Of a stretch of 64,000 bases of DNA, positions 17,867-27,245 are shown one piece after another. The stretch is from Paenibacillus sp. 19GGS1-52. GTDB lineage: Bacteria; Bacillota; Bacilli; Paenibacillales; Paenibacillaceae. Numbering within the stretch: the stretch's first letter is position 1; every line of letters begins with the position of its first letter. The stretch covers positions 372,001 through 436,000 of the forward strand of contig NZ_CP059724.1 in NCBI RefSeq assembly GCF_022369515.1, given 5' to 3'. The notes under the pieces were generated by a model. That model was given only the letters and a program-made list of their open reading frames with translations, was not told the DNA's origin and searched no databases. A program made the position numbers and the translations under genes.

Positions 17867-18711
17867 CTCAGTAACCGGAAAAGCTTCTGGCCTTTGGCTC
17901 GATTCGTACTAAACACGGCAATTGTTCTTTGGGCATCAGGATGACTTAATGGCACGCTGACTAATCGATCCGTTGATAACTGCGTAATATTTGGTTCAGG
18001 CAGTACTGTGAGTCCCCCGCCATTGACCACATAACCGAGGATAACCTCTTTGAAGTTAACCTCTGTTTTTATATTCATGGGGTAATTCATTTGTGTGAAT
18101 AGATCAGTCAATTTGGCACGAATGGTACATCCTTCAGTATAAAGAACGAGAGGCTGGCTGCTTAATTCGGATAGTGTGATAGCCTCTTTTGCTGCAAACG
18201 GATGTTCCTTGGGCATGACTACAAATAAAGGCTCCCGATACAGATCACCCATCCATATGGAAGGATGCATGGAGATTCGTTCCGCAACGAGCAGATCCAC
18301 TTCCCCATTGAACAATAGCTTGTATACATCTGTTGTGGATTGCCGGAATACTAACTCCACTTCGTGGCCATGTTTTTCTAATTTGTGTAACGAAGCCAAT
18401 AGATACTGTGAAGCGATATCGGGAACCGTACCAATTCGAATACGCTGCCATATCTTATAGGGCTCAAGCGACTTTGTAAGTGCAGATATATGATCAAGCA
18501 ATGCCCTTGAGGATTCATACAAGATCTTTCCGGCATCGGTTAATTCAACTCCTTGAGAGGAACGGACAAAAAGCTGTACATCGAACTGCTGCTCCAAGCT
18601 TCTCAACTGTTTGCTGAGTGCAGTATGCGATATATGCAGAGCCTCGCTTGCTTTGGATATACTTTTCGTCTGAGCTGTTTCCATAAATCCTTTTAAAAAT
18701 TCCGTATTCAC
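17863..18711 (-). CDS. LysR family transcriptional regulator
   Basis: 282 residues from a GTG start. The N-terminal winged HTH (about 1-60) contains SISKASEALHISHTALSKQLRSLEQ, the LysR signature, followed by LFVRSSQGVELTDAG. The C-terminal substrate-binding domain spans about 90-280. It is convergent with the dinucleotide-binding protein gene, with a 4-base stop overlap. CysL/GltC-like regulators of this length respond to small metabolites; the target is not evident from position. Confidence 0.9.
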   Translation of the reverse strand: MNTEFLKGFMETAQTKSISKASEALHISHTALSKQLRSLEQQFDVQLFVRSSQGVELTDAGKILYESSRALLDHISALTKSLEPYKIWQRIRIGTVPDIASQYLLASLHKLEKHGHEVELVFRQSTTDVYKLLFNGEVDLLVAERISMHPSIWMGDLYREPLFVVMPKEHPFAAKEAITLSELSSQPLVLYTEGCTIRAKLTDLFTQMNYPMNIKTEVNFKEVILGYVVNGGGLTVLPEPNITQLSTDRLVSVPLSHPDAQRTIAVFSTNRAKGQKLFRLLS

Positions 18712-18771
18712 GAGTCACTCTCATCCCTAGTATAGTGGCATGGCAATTATCATATATGGAGATAAACCGGC

Positions 18772-20442
18772 TTACCTTATCTTAAGTAGGGACGACAATT
18801 GTTCCAATCCTTCCTTAAGTGGGGGGTGTGCTTGTCGGACGGCCCTCGCAAGTTTGTCCGCGCTGCCGAAAATCCGGCATAGCACCAACTCACACTCATG
18901 ATTTTTTTTATTCTTCAGCACCTGAATAAGCGCTTCAGCTAGCTCGGGACGGTCGATGGTTATGTTTTTGACGGGTCTCGCTTCCTCATTGCCACCTAGG
19001 AGAATGGAAGTAAGTATCGGCATATGCTCCGTCTTTACGCCATGAGCATCAATAAATGCTTGAGCATAGCTGTCTTGCACCATTTGATGCTCCGTATCCA
19101 CTAACTCCATATAGCGGCAGACTAACGGAAAATAAGATTCGCTGTATAAACCAAGGCCAAATACGGCATAGGTACCCGGCATCACCGATTTCTCGCCCGG
19201 TACCACATCCCGGTACCACGCAAACTCCTCCATAACCAGATCCGCATATTCGGCAAGCTTAGGGAAGAGGGCCGGGTAGCTGAGCGCATTGGCAAAAAAC
19301 TGATGCAGCTTTGACTTCGCCAGATTGTGTAGCGGCAGAAAATGCTTTTGGACAGTTTTTAGCTTCAACTGGTAGCCCTTAGGGAAGCTTTCCTGCAACA
19401 GGTTGATTATATAATCTAACGCTTCTCCGTAAGCCTTCTCCTCTTCAGCAAGGATCCGGATTTCGATCGTCTGCGTTACGTCATTGTTGCTGCCTTCTAC
19501 CCGCTCTCCCCGATACGTACTCCTAAATTTACCGCTGCCGACTTTCAGATACTGCAAGGCCTGCATAGAACCTAGTTGTCCTGCAAGTTCCAGGTACTTC
19601 TGTCGGGTATCTGGCTTGGTGAACCCGATTTGCAAGGCGATATATAGGAAGAAGTCCATCTCCTCAGCATCTACAACATGACGAATAGACTCTTCCTTTA
19701 GCTTCCAATCGAATCCATAATCATCGGGACGAACAAAATACTGCGGCAGAAAATGCTCCTGAGCCCACTTATCGAAGGCCGAGGTATAGTGACCGATCCA
19801 CTCCCGTTTGCGTTGTTGGTTCTGCTGAAGCTTATCGGACAGACGCCGTATCAAGGGTTCAATGACCTCTTCTTGCTGTTTCATGAGGTCGGGATTCATG
19901 AGGTGATAAGCAAAAAAGAACATGTCTTCTGCCTTAGGCAGCACGGGTGGATCTGAGAGAACTTTGGTTTGGATGAAATCTTCGAGCGACTTTTGAAGCC
20001 CGGCCAGCTTTTGTTCATGCAACAGACGGCGACAAAGCCTCAATTCGGAATGCTCCCCTTCAAATTCAAATACCACTTGAAACTGGTAATCAAAAAAATA
20101 GGGACCGAAATCATCAGAGCGGAACAGGTTATCAACAAGCTCGTATAAAGCGGGGAAAAACTCTTGGGACAGCAGTTCATCGGTCAACTCTGCGATGTAA
20201 GGGCCTGCTTCAATGGTGTAGGAACTGTCGCTCCAGGAGAAAGGCTCATCAATATCGATATGGATGTTGCCCTGTTCCCCGTAAGCATTGCTTCTTCTCC
20301 ATGCCACGCGAAGAAAATCTCTGATTCCTGCCTGCAAGGGACTGTGCTTCTTTGTCCTATCTACCATTTGATGTTCTCTAGCGTAAATCGAAGTGACTTC
20401 CGTCCATACATCATTTAAAAAAGCTTCCACAGCCTGGTTCAC
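18772..20442 (-). CDS. Large hypothetical cytoplasmic protein (possibly DUF6138-like)
   Basis: 556 residues from the GTG at 20442, chosen because CAGGAGG lies 8 bases upstream; a longer open frame continues to 20655 without a comparable ribosome site. The protein is soluble, rich in Tyr, Phe, Glu and Leu, with no signal peptide or membrane helix. I recall similar Bacillus/Paenibacillus proteins of unknown function (DUF6138) but cannot confirm. The C-terminus (LVLCRIFGSADKLARAVRQAHPP and neighbours) looks like short helical repeats. No operon partner is evident. Confidence 0.7.
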   Translation of the reverse strand: MNQAVEAFLNDVWTEVTSIYAREHQMVDRTKKHSPLQAGIRDFLRVAWRRSNAYGEQGNIHIDIDEPFSWSDSSYTIEAGPYIAELTDELLSQEFFPALYELVDNLFRSDDFGPYFFDYQFQVVFEFEGEHSELRLCRRLLHEQKLAGLQKSLEDFIQTKVLSDPPVLPKAEDMFFFAYHLMNPDLMKQQEEVIEPLIRRLSDKLQQNQQRKREWIGHYTSAFDKWAQEHFLPQYFVRPDDYGFDWKLKEESIRHVVDAEEMDFFLYIALQIGFTKPDTRQKYLELAGQLGSMQALQYLKVGSGKFRSTYRGERVEGSNNDVTQTIEIRILAEEEKAYGEALDYIINLLQESFPKGYQLKLKTVQKHFLPLHNLAKSKLHQFFANALSYPALFPKLAEYADLVMEEFAWYRDVVPGEKSVMPGTYAVFGLGLYSESYFPLVCRYMELVDTEHQMVQDSYAQAFIDAHGVKTEHMPILTSILLGGNEEARPVKNITIDRPELAEALIQVLKNKKNHECELVLCRIFGSADKLARAVRQAHPPLKEGLEQLSSLLKIR

Positions 20443-20779
20443 CGAATTAACCTCCTGCTTATAATAGGGACTTATAAAGCCCGGAATTTTACCCATAAGA
20501 TAAACTGTTATACCTTGTAAGTCAAGGTACGAAGGTATGATAAACAAATGACAGCCTTCTTCTATTAATCCACAGGAGTAACGTGTTCTCGACAACTTGC
20601 CTGTATCAGTGCGACAGAAGCGGAGGGGGAGGTGATCCTTTAGAGCAGTATTCAACGGGTCTCAAGTGTGGAGTCATTCAAAATTAAATATCTAAATAAA
20701 AATATCTCAATATTTGAAAGATATCGTGTATGATAAGAAGTGTTTCCAGAAAATTGATTTAAAGGAAAGGAGATGTTGG
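20443..20779. promoter_or_regulatory. Divergent control region with AAATATCT repeats
   Basis: Between the unknown protein gene and the Ala-rich SLH gene. AAATATCT occurs at 20686-20693 and 20700-20707 (14 bases apart), with an inverted AGATAT at 20719-20724. The AT-rich repeats sit about 75-95 bases before the SLH gene start and could be an operator or UP-type element. Open frames in this stretch have no support. Confidence 0.35.
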
Positions 20780-23700
20780 ATGATACTTACTAATCGACCT
20801 GCAAGTTGGGTGGCTGGATCGCTAGCTTTGCTGCTATTGTTAACCTTCAGCTCTCCGGTTAGCATGGCATCTGAATCACAACAGCAAGAGACAACCCCAG
20901 CCGATTCAACTGTTTCTGCACAGTCCGTTGCTCTTGATTTGCCGCACTATTCGGACATTCCGGATCAAGCCTGGTACGCTGAGGCGGTTAACGCCTGGAT
21001 TACGCTGGGCATTCTGAACCCAACAACAGGAGAGGAGTTAAATCCTTCCCTCGTTATGACACGCGGCGATTTTGCTATTTTGCTAGCGATATCGCTCGGA
21101 CTGTCTCCGTCCACTAGCGTCTCGCCCTTTAAAGACGTGCCTGCTGGCGCATATTCAGGGTATGTTGCCGCCCTCTACGATGCAGGACTTGTGCATGGAT
21201 TTCCGGAAGGCACGTTCCGTCCCAATTTACCGGTTACCAGAGCCGAAGGGGCGAGCTTGATCGCTGCAGCCAAGAAGCTGAAGCCGGAGTCGGCAGTCAG
21301 CAGCGTATTTCTTGATGTTCCGCAGAACAGTTGGTATGCAGGCAGTATTCTTGCATTGACGAGAGCGGGTATTACCTCCGGAACATCCAAGGATCATTTC
21401 ACTCCAGATGCAAATATTGTGCTGGCTGAAGCAATTACCCTGCTGTACCGCTCCTTTTTCAGTCCTTCGATCATTCAAGACATTCGCGATGACGGCACAA
21501 TTACGATCGACGGCCAGACCTATCACGCAGGCAAATCCGTACAAGGTATTTTTCAACCCATTAACCATTCAGCTTTACGGAACGCGGCGATTCAGTTTAC
21601 AGCTGTGGGAGACACGATACAGTCTGTTGAAGGCCTAGTAATTGGTTACAAAGGTGCATTAGCCGGACGGGATACGCCTATTGGATTTGATGCTGGAGGC
21701 GATATCGTCAATGGTAGCGTGATGGTAAGCGTAAACCAGGTCTCGTTGGCTCATTTGGAAGTTAAAGGCGATTTGATTCTGACCCCGGAACTCAAATCGG
21801 ACTTCTTTGCGTATGACACGCTTGTCACAGGCAAAACAATATACCTGAAAGACAATGATCGTCCGAAATCGCAGATCGCCAATATATGGCTTCTACATAG
21901 TGATCTTGGCCAATTGTACTTAGATAACAGCGCTTTGGTGAAAAAGGTCGATACCATCCCGGACATGATGACCCAATCGGGCATCAACTTGAAGAATGCA
22001 ACCGGCATTCCTGCGGTTAGCGATATACCGGATCCATCGCCGGGCATCCATTCCAAGAGTGCAGTCCGCAACCTTGCTGTTGGTGAGAAGCCGACTCTAT
22101 CGCGGGGCATCAACTCCAATAGCGTAGTTCGCATCCTCGCTGTTGGTGATATACCCGTTCCATTACCGGGTATCGATCGTGCTCCAGGCCTTTATGTCCA
22201 AGTTAATGATGGCCTTATTCATGTGAATTCCGGTGGCGGTACACAAATATTTTCTTCATTTGCTGCTGGCCAATTCGGTTATACGCCCACCAATATGTCT
22301 CCCCCCATAAGAATTCCCAGCACTCCGGGAATACAATTCTCGCTGCCGCCCACTGTTGTTCCAACAAAGACACAGGAAGATATAGGTGTGGATGAGTATG
22401 TGGAAGGGGGAAAATATCTATTACTTCTTGAAGCCGCGAGGTTGGATAAGACCAATGGCATATATAAAGACAATTCCCCAATAAAAGTTATCGTTCAAAA
22501 CTCAAGATTCGATGTTACGGCGTCGGTGAATACCGATCTCTTTACAACTATGTCTGCCGCCGCTCAAGCAGCCGCAGATGCCGCCGCTCGCGCTACCGCA
22601 TCTGCCGCCGCTCAAGCTGCCGCAGATGCCGCCGCTAGCGCAGCCGCAGATGACGCCGCTCAAGCTGCCCGATATGCCGTCGCCCAAGCCGCCGTAGCCG
22701 TCGCAGCTCGCGCAGCCGCAGATGACGCCGCTCAAGCCGCAGCCGCTGCCGCCGCTAGCGCTAGCGCAGATGCCGCCGCCCAAACCGCCGCTGCGGCTGC
22801 TAGCGCTACCACCGCTCAAGCCGCCGCCGCTAGCGCAGCCGCCGCTCAAGCCGCCGCCACTAGCGCAGCCGCCGCTCAAGCCGCCGCCACTAGCGCCGCC
22901 GGAGTTGCCGCCACTAGGGCCGCCGCCGCTCGCGCTACCGCAGATGCCATCGCTAGCGCTATCAACTACGCCAACGCTCACGCTGCCAGCGATTTCGCCA
23001 GTCTCGCAGCCGCATATGCTGCTAAGTCCACTACTCTTAACACGGTTACTGTTCAGCCTGGAGTAAGCTTGCAATATTCCGGTGCGGAACCGATTGACAC
23101 GCTGATCTTCGGCAACTCGGATGCAGCCAACGATACGCCAGTTGGCAGTACAACGTTCTCCGGATCGGTGGACATCGACAAGGTGATCGTAAATGACAGT
23201 GCTGGCGAAGTTCATCTGAATGTAACGGGAACAATCGGAAATCTTGCGGTAACAAGCGATTCGCAGATTGTTCTAGAAGGTGATGTTTCCATTACTAATA
23301 TGGTCGTTCCTACGGGTGTGGATCCCGCAACGATCTTCGTAAATGCCGAAGGCCTATCCAGAGTGGATGCGATCAACGGGCAATCGACGGCACCAACGTC
23401 AATGTCGTCAACGGTAACGCCGACGGCAACACCAACGGCATCGCCAACGCCGACGGAAACACCGACGTCGACGGCAACACCAACGCCAATACCGACGCCA
23501 ACGCCAACACCACCTAATAGTGGCGACTCGGTCGTAACGAGCATCGCGATAACAGGAAGCAACTCGATCACGATCCCGGATAGTGGAATTACGACAGGGG
23601 ATTATACAGCTACAGTAAAAGATCAAAATAGCAGCACAATGAGCAATGAAACGGTAACTTGGAGCTTGCTTACTCCGGTAACAGGGGTAAGTGTAACTAC

Positions 23701-24523
23701 GAATGGCTTAATTACCGTAGAGAGCACTGCAAATGTAGGATCGTTTACGCTAGTGGCAACCTCTTACAGTACTCCGGCTTTAACGCAAACGCTGAATGTT
23801 GCATTGAATGCAGCATCACCGGTTGATATAGCATCGGTAACTGGAGAGAATGTCGGCTATGGTATTGATTTATCATATGGAGATACAATCACAATTGTAT
23901 TTACAAAGGACTTACATCCAGATTCACAAGCCGCTATAAAGAACCAAATTGAAACGGATGATGCCTGGGGTTATTCGGCACATCGAGCTAAGTTAAGGTG
24001 GAGAGATGGTAAGACTGCTGTTGTTACGATGGGTGCTGAGTTTACTCTGCTTAGACCGGGATATAGCGACACATTTGATATTACTGCTGCAAATGTATAT
24101 GCTACGCTTCATAATATACCTGCGGCAGATCTCACCATAACGTTGCCATCAACTTTAGCTCCTGATACAACAGCACCCGATTTCGCAGAGTCATTAGCTG
24201 AAGATGTTGATTCAAGTGGCGATTTGACAACAGGAGATACAATCACAATTTTATTTACTGAGAACTTAAATGAAAATTCAAAATCTGCAATAACTAGCCT
24301 GATTGAATCTTCAGCAGTCTGGGGAGAACCGGGAACGGCTATAGTAACATGGACAGATAATAAGTCAGCTGTCATTGAATTAGGTAATAATTTTATATTT
24401 AATTTCGTAGACACAGGCACATATCAAATTACAACTGAAGTATCTGATACAATGGGCAATACATCTGGAAGTGTTGCAGTGCGGTTACCCATCTCATTTC
24501 AGGAAAAAGGACCTGCATTATAG
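20780..24523 (+). CDS. SLH-anchored surface protein with long Ala-rich region
   Basis: 1247 residues. The ATG at 20780 has AAAGGAG upstream and opens a signal peptide (WVAGSLALLLLLTF..VSMAS). Three SLH domains follow (about 50-230) with YSDIPDQAWYAEAV, FKDVPAGAYSGYVAAL and FLDVPQNSWYAGSI, anchoring it to cell-wall polysaccharide. Three ~21-residue repeats (about 410-465, AVxxxP...GI) come next, then about 160 residues of almost pure Ala with Gln/Asp/Ser/Thr/Arg (about 590-750), a Thr/Pro linker (about 870-910) and a Big-type Ig domain (about 915-1010). Two ~100-residue homologous domains end the protein, each starting SYGDTITIVF or TTGDTITILF. The function is probably structural or adhesive. 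The Ala region is helix-forming and resembles antifreeze or stalk segments. Confidence 0.85.
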   Translation: MILTNRPASWVAGSLALLLLLTFSSPVSMASESQQQETTPADSTVSAQSVALDLPHYSDIPDQAWYAEAVNAWITLGILNPTTGEELNPSLVMTRGDFAILLAISLGLSPSTSVSPFKDVPAGAYSGYVAALYDAGLVHGFPEGTFRPNLPVTRAEGASLIAAAKKLKPESAVSSVFLDVPQNSWYAGSILALTRAGITSGTSKDHFTPDANIVLAEAITLLYRSFFSPSIIQDIRDDGTITIDGQTYHAGKSVQGIFQPINHSALRNAAIQFTAVGDTIQSVEGLVIGYKGALAGRDTPIGFDAGGDIVNGSVMVSVNQVSLAHLEVKGDLILTPELKSDFFAYDTLVTGKTIYLKDNDRPKSQIANIWLLHSDLGQLYLDNSALVKKVDTIPDMMTQSGINLKNATGIPAVSDIPDPSPGIHSKSAVRNLAVGEKPTLSRGINSNSVVRILAVGDIPVPLPGIDRAPGLYVQVNDGLIHVNSGGGTQIFSSFAAGQFGYTPTNMSPPIRIPSTPGIQFSLPPTVVPTKTQEDIGVDEYVEGGKYLLLLEAARLDKTNGIYKDNSPIKVIVQNSRFDVTASVNTDLFTTMSAAAQAAADAAARATASAAAQAAADAAASAAADDAAQAARYAVAQAAVAVAARAAADDAAQAAAAAAASASADAAAQTAAAAASATTAQAAAASAAAAQAAATSAAAAQAAATSAAGVAATRAAAARATADAIASAINYANAHAASDFASLAAAYAAKSTTLNTVTVQPGVSLQYSGAEPIDTLIFGNSDAANDTPVGSTTFSGSVDIDKVIVNDSAGEVHLNVTGTIGNLAVTSDSQIVLEGDVSITNMVVPTGVDPATIFVNAEGLSRVDAINGQSTAPTSMSSTVTPTATPTASPTPTETPTSTATPTPIPTPTPTPPNSGDSVVTSIAITGSNSITIPDSGITTGDYTATVKDQNSSTMSNETVTWSLLTPVTGVSVTTNGLITVESTANVGSFTLVATSYSTPALTQTLNVALNAASPVDIASVTGENVGYGIDLSYGDTITIVFTKDLHPDSQAAIKNQIETDDAWGYSAHRAKLRWRDGKTAVVTMGAEFTLLRPGYSDTFDITAANVYATLHNIPAADLTITLPSTLAPDTTAPDFAESLAEDVDSSGDLTTGDTITILFTENLNENSKSAITSLIESSAVWGEPGTAIVTWTDNKSAVIELGNNFIFNFVDTGTYQITTEVSDTMGNTSGSVAVRLPISFQEKGPAL
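22817..22906 (+). repeat. 30-bp tandem repeat in the Ala-rich region (about 3 units)
   Basis: Units begin CAAGCCGCCGCC at 22817, 22847 and 22877; the first two differ at one base, and the third diverges at its end. Each encodes ten residues of the type QAAATSAAAA. The wider region 22550-23000 is built from related GCC/GCT blocks. Confidence 0.85.
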
Positions 24524-24612
24524 GATAGAGAATGATACTATATAACTGATTTGTTGGAACGCAATATTAATTGTTTGTTTACATGGAGAAAGTTGACTTT
24601 CCGAGGCAATAT

Positions 24613-24642
24613 AAAACCCGACCTAGTTATGGTCGGGTTTTT
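24613..24642. terminator. Terminator between convergent SLH and TetR genes
   Basis: AAAACCCGACC, loop TAGTTAT, GGTCGGGTTTTT. It serves the SLH gene on the plus strand and can serve the convergent TetR gene. Confidence 0.85.
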
Positions 24643-24668
24643 GCTGTGCGCCCAGCATGAATAGTAAA

Positions 24669-25244
24669 TTACTGACTGCCGTTCTGAGTACATTTGGCGA
24701 CTCGTTCCGCAAGACCTGTGAGGGTACGCACAAATATCTCTTCGTCGTTGATCGCCCTAGCCAGGATCAATCCTCCCTGAATCCCGCTGACGACCTCCTC
24801 TGAAATCCTAGTTCCCAATTCAATGGGGGTACCCGCTCGAATAAGCGCACCACATAAGGCATCGATCCATCTTTTAAAGTATTGACTGATCCTCGCAGCG
24901 AACCGATTTCGAGTTTCGTCGATAGCAAAAGCGCCTATGAGACAAATCCGTTGGCCTGATCGAAAATACGCGTCGACCTCGCTCCACATTTGTTGAATAG
25001 CCGCATGCGGATCGTTCTGTTCCAGCGGTTCGAACACGTTGTGGGCGAACCAAGTATTTACATGTGTAAGAATCTCTGCGGCCATTTCCTCTTTTCCACC
25101 GGGAAAGAAATAGTACAGGCTTCCTTTGGAAAGCCCTGTGCGGGCCGTGATCTTACTCATGGAGGCCCCTTCATAACCAAGCTCTCGAAAAACCTCGGCA
25201 ACCATCGGAATTACATCAGCCTTTTCGAATACAGTACGGGTCAT
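24669..25244 (-). CDS. TetR regulator, YxaF/LmrA type
   Basis: 191 residues. The N-terminal HTH (about 8-55) reads [28 protein letters not shown]; the [12 protein letters not shown] loop is characteristic of the YxaF/LmrA branch of TetR repressors. The start ATG overlaps the stop of the upstream SnoaL-like gene (ATGA), so the two are one transcript. The operator-like site TATACCGATTGGTTTA at 25738 precedes the operon, predicting autoregulation. The inducer is probably a flavonoid-like or other aromatic compound by analogy. Confidence 0.85.
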   Translation of the reverse strand: MTRTVFEKADVIPMVAEVFRELGYEGASMSKITARTGLSKGSLYYFFPGGKEEMAAEILTHVNTWFAHNVFEPLEQNDPHAAIQQMWSEVDAYFRSGQRICLIGAFAIDETRNRFAARISQYFKRWIDALCGALIRAGTPIELGTRISEEVVSGIQGGLILARAINDEEIFVRTLTGLAERVAKCTQNGSQ

Positions 25245-25702
25245 AAGTCAAGATCGGTAAGTCCGGAATGGTCATCAGGACGCCGACCGAGCGGCCAATG
25301 AAATTTACGTTCAGATTCAAGTATGGGCATATCGTTAATCGACGCATATCGACGCTTCATCAAACCATCCGCAGCAAACTCCCAATTCTCGTTTCCGTAG
25401 GAGCGGAACCAACTTCCGCGATCATCATGCCACTCATAGGCAAAGCGTACTGCAATACGGTTGTCAGTGAACGACCAAAGCTCCTTAATCAGACGATATT
25501 CTAGTTCCGTAGCCCATTTACTTGAGAGAAGCTTCACGATTTCTGTACGACCGACGGGAAATTCAGCGCGGTTCCGCCAGCGAGTATCCTCCGTATAAAC
25601 AAGTGATACACGATGCGGGTCACGGCTGTTCCAACTATCCTCAGCCATTCTGACTTTTTCAATCGCAGTTTCTCGGTTAAATGGGGGTACAAGTATCTTC
25701 AT
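25241..25702 (-). CDS. DUF1348/SnoaL-like (NTF2 fold) protein
   Basis: 153 residues, a small cone-shaped NTF2-like domain. The segments [35 protein letters not shown] and [18 protein letters not shown] match the DUF1348 family almost end to end. The molecular function of the family is unknown; NTF2-fold proteins often bind or isomerise small hydrophobic ligands. It is first in a two-gene operon with a TetR regulator (4-base overlap), under an LmrA/YxaF-type operator. This suggests a role in responding to a foreign small molecule. Confidence 0.85.
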   Translation of the reverse strand: MKILVPPFNRETAIEKVRMAEDSWNSRDPHRVSLVYTEDTRWRNRAEFPVGRTEIVKLLSSKWATELEYRLIKELWSFTDNRIAVRFAYEWHDDRGSWFRSYGNENWEFAADGLMKRRYASINDMPILESERKFHWPLGRRPDDHSGLTDLDL

Positions 25703-25737
25703 TTTATCTCCTCATTTCTAATCCGTTTGTTCTATTG

Positions 25738-25753
25738 TATACCGATTGGTTTA
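25738..25753. promoter_or_regulatory. LmrA/YxaF-type operator
   Basis: TATACCGATTGGTTTA fits the known TAGACCRNTYGGTCTA-type inverted repeat in 14 of 16 positions. It lies 36 bases before the SnoaL-like gene, next to the gene for a regulator of that subfamily. Confidence 0.65.
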
Positions 25754-25794
25754 CAAAAACAAATGAAGATGATAATAGTCAATAAGAGGTTCTG

Positions 25795-26886
25795 CTATTC
25801 CACTTCAATGACTTTCACGGTTTCACCTTCAACTAATACGGGCTGGTAGTAGGTATTGGTGGGCAAGTCTTTTTTGCCTTGCAAATTCTTAATAATCCAG
25901 TCCGCTGCATCGCGTCCCATTTGTTCTTGGGGGTGCGTCAGCGTCGTTAGTTGGATATTCGCATTTTTGGCGATATATGAATTGTCCTGACCGATAATGG
26001 ATAACTCGTCCGGAATGGAAATCCCCAGTTTTCTGCAGACATTGACGACTTCCAAGCCTACCTCGTCGTTGTAACACACCAGCGCGGTCAATTCATCCCG
26101 ATTGTCGTTCAGATATATTTCCAAGTTAGCGGACAGATCCGGCTTCGTCTCCGTGTCGAAAGAAAGCACATGCTCGTGCTGGAACCGTAACTTGGCTTCC
26201 CCAAGAGCCTTGATAAATCCCTTCATTCTAAACTTTCCTTGCAAATCATCCATTTTGGCGATAATGCCGATCTGGGTATGTCCCTTGGCAATCAGCTCCC
26301 GGGTGGCAAGATAGCTGGACTGCACGTCATCCAGACAGAAGAAAGGAACTTCCAATTCTTCATAATAGGCATTGATCATTGTGAACGGAACCTCTTGCTC
26401 CTTAAAAGATAGATAGTAAGCGATATTGGGGTTGAATACATTGCTTCTTGTAGGCTCTATAATCAGTCCATCCACGCCGTAGGACAGCATCATTTCCAAC
26501 GCTTTTTTTTCCTGGGAGATATCATTGTTAGTACTGGCTAACAGCAAAGAATAGTTATCTTCATTTAATCGGCTTTCAATGCCGCGGATAATGGAGGGGA
26601 AGATATAATCTGAGATATAGGTCGTGATGACACCGATCGTTTTATTCATGGACTTGGCCCCCGTCTTGGACCGGTACTGGCTGCTGACGTAAGTGCCGGA
26701 ACCCCGCTCGCTTCGCAGGAACCCCTCGTTGGATAACTCCAGAATGGCTTTTCGAACCGTCTGCCGGCTAACGCTATAGCTCTCTTGCAAAGCGATCTCC
26801 GAAGGGATTTTCTCGCCTGCTTTATAGGTTCCAGAGAGGATATGAGTTTTGATAACTTCAATAATGATCTGGTATTTTGGCTTCAT
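25795..26886 (-). CDS. araR: Arabinose operon repressor AraR
   Basis: 363 residues. The N-terminal GntR-type winged HTH (about 1-70, IPSEIALQESYSVSRQTVRKAILEL) is fused to a LacI/PBP1-type sugar-binding domain (about 80-360, TIGVITTYISDYIFPSIIRGIES). This chimera is diagnostic of AraR. It represses arabinose genes until L-arabinose binds. The start was set at 26886 (MKPKYQI) as in the family. It is divergent from the kinase-araD-araA operon; TGTACGTACA operators lie just upstream of both genes. Confidence 0.93.
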   Translation of the reverse strand: MKPKYQIIIEVIKTHILSGTYKAGEKIPSEIALQESYSVSRQTVRKAILELSNEGFLRSERGSGTYVSSQYRSKTGAKSMNKTIGVITTYISDYIFPSIIRGIESRLNEDNYSLLLASTNNDISQEKKALEMMLSYGVDGLIIEPTRSNVFNPNIAYYLSFKEQEVPFTMINAYYEELEVPFFCLDDVQSSYLATRELIAKGHTQIGIIAKMDDLQGKFRMKGFIKALGEAKLRFQHEHVLSFDTETKPDLSANLEIYLNDNRDELTALVCYNDEVGLEVVNVCRKLGISIPDELSIIGQDNSYIAKNANIQLTTLTHPQEQMGRDAADWIIKNLQGKKDLPTNTYYQPVLVEGETVKVIEVE

Positions 26887-26920
26887 GCAATCCACTTCTT
26901 TCATCGTTGTTCGAAAAAGT

Positions 26921-26930
26921 TGTACGTACA
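26921..26930. promoter_or_regulatory. AraR operator near araR
   Basis: TGTACGTACA, a perfect 10-bp palindrome in a TTGTACGTACAC context, 35 bases before the araR start. Matches the core of known AraR boxes and implies autoregulation. Confidence 0.8.
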
Positions 26931-27081
26931 CATTCTAGCATGAATTACGTGAAACGCAAGTTGTATTACATCATTTTGCAATCTATACGGTACAAATTTC
27001 ATTATTATTCATGGAAAAGTACCATTCTCAGACTGATAAGGAGTTCGGATGGGATTATGTTAGTATAACTATTAGAACATA

Positions 27082-27110
27082 TTGACAAATGTACGTACAA
27101 AAAATATACT
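27082..27110 (+). promoter_or_regulatory. araB-D-A promoter with AraR operator in the spacer
   Basis: The -35 TTGACA (27082-27087) and -10 TATACT (27105-27110) are separated by 17 bases, a consensus SigA promoter. The AraR core TGTACGTACA (27090-27099) fills the spacer, so bound AraR would block RNA polymerase. Its centre is 169 bases from the araR-proximal site, about 16 helical turns, which would permit looping. Confidence 0.85.
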
Positions 27111-27245
27111 AAAACTGTCGGTTAGTGAAACCGCCTTCTTTCGGTCCAAACCTTTCGGTTGTCTCATCGAGTGGCCGATTGGATCGGAAGCAGCTAGTAT
27201 AGGAATCGAATTTCTGTGCAAACCGTGAACAGAGAGGGGATAGAA

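Noticed and set aside
18430-18445. GGAACCGTACC match to the dispersed repeat tail
   Set aside because: It lies within the LysR coding sequence, lacks the rest of the tail and the stem, and is probably chance.
22502-23215. Long minus-strand open frame rich in Gly, Ser and Cys opposite the Ala-rich region
   Set aside because: It is the shadow of the GCC/GCT codon blocks of the SLH gene; it has no ribosome site and no domain.
27126-27139. Possible catabolite-repression (cre) site TGAAACCGCCTTCT near the arabinose promoter
   Set aside because: It matches the loose core but ends in CT instead of CA and lacks symmetry; too weak to call.
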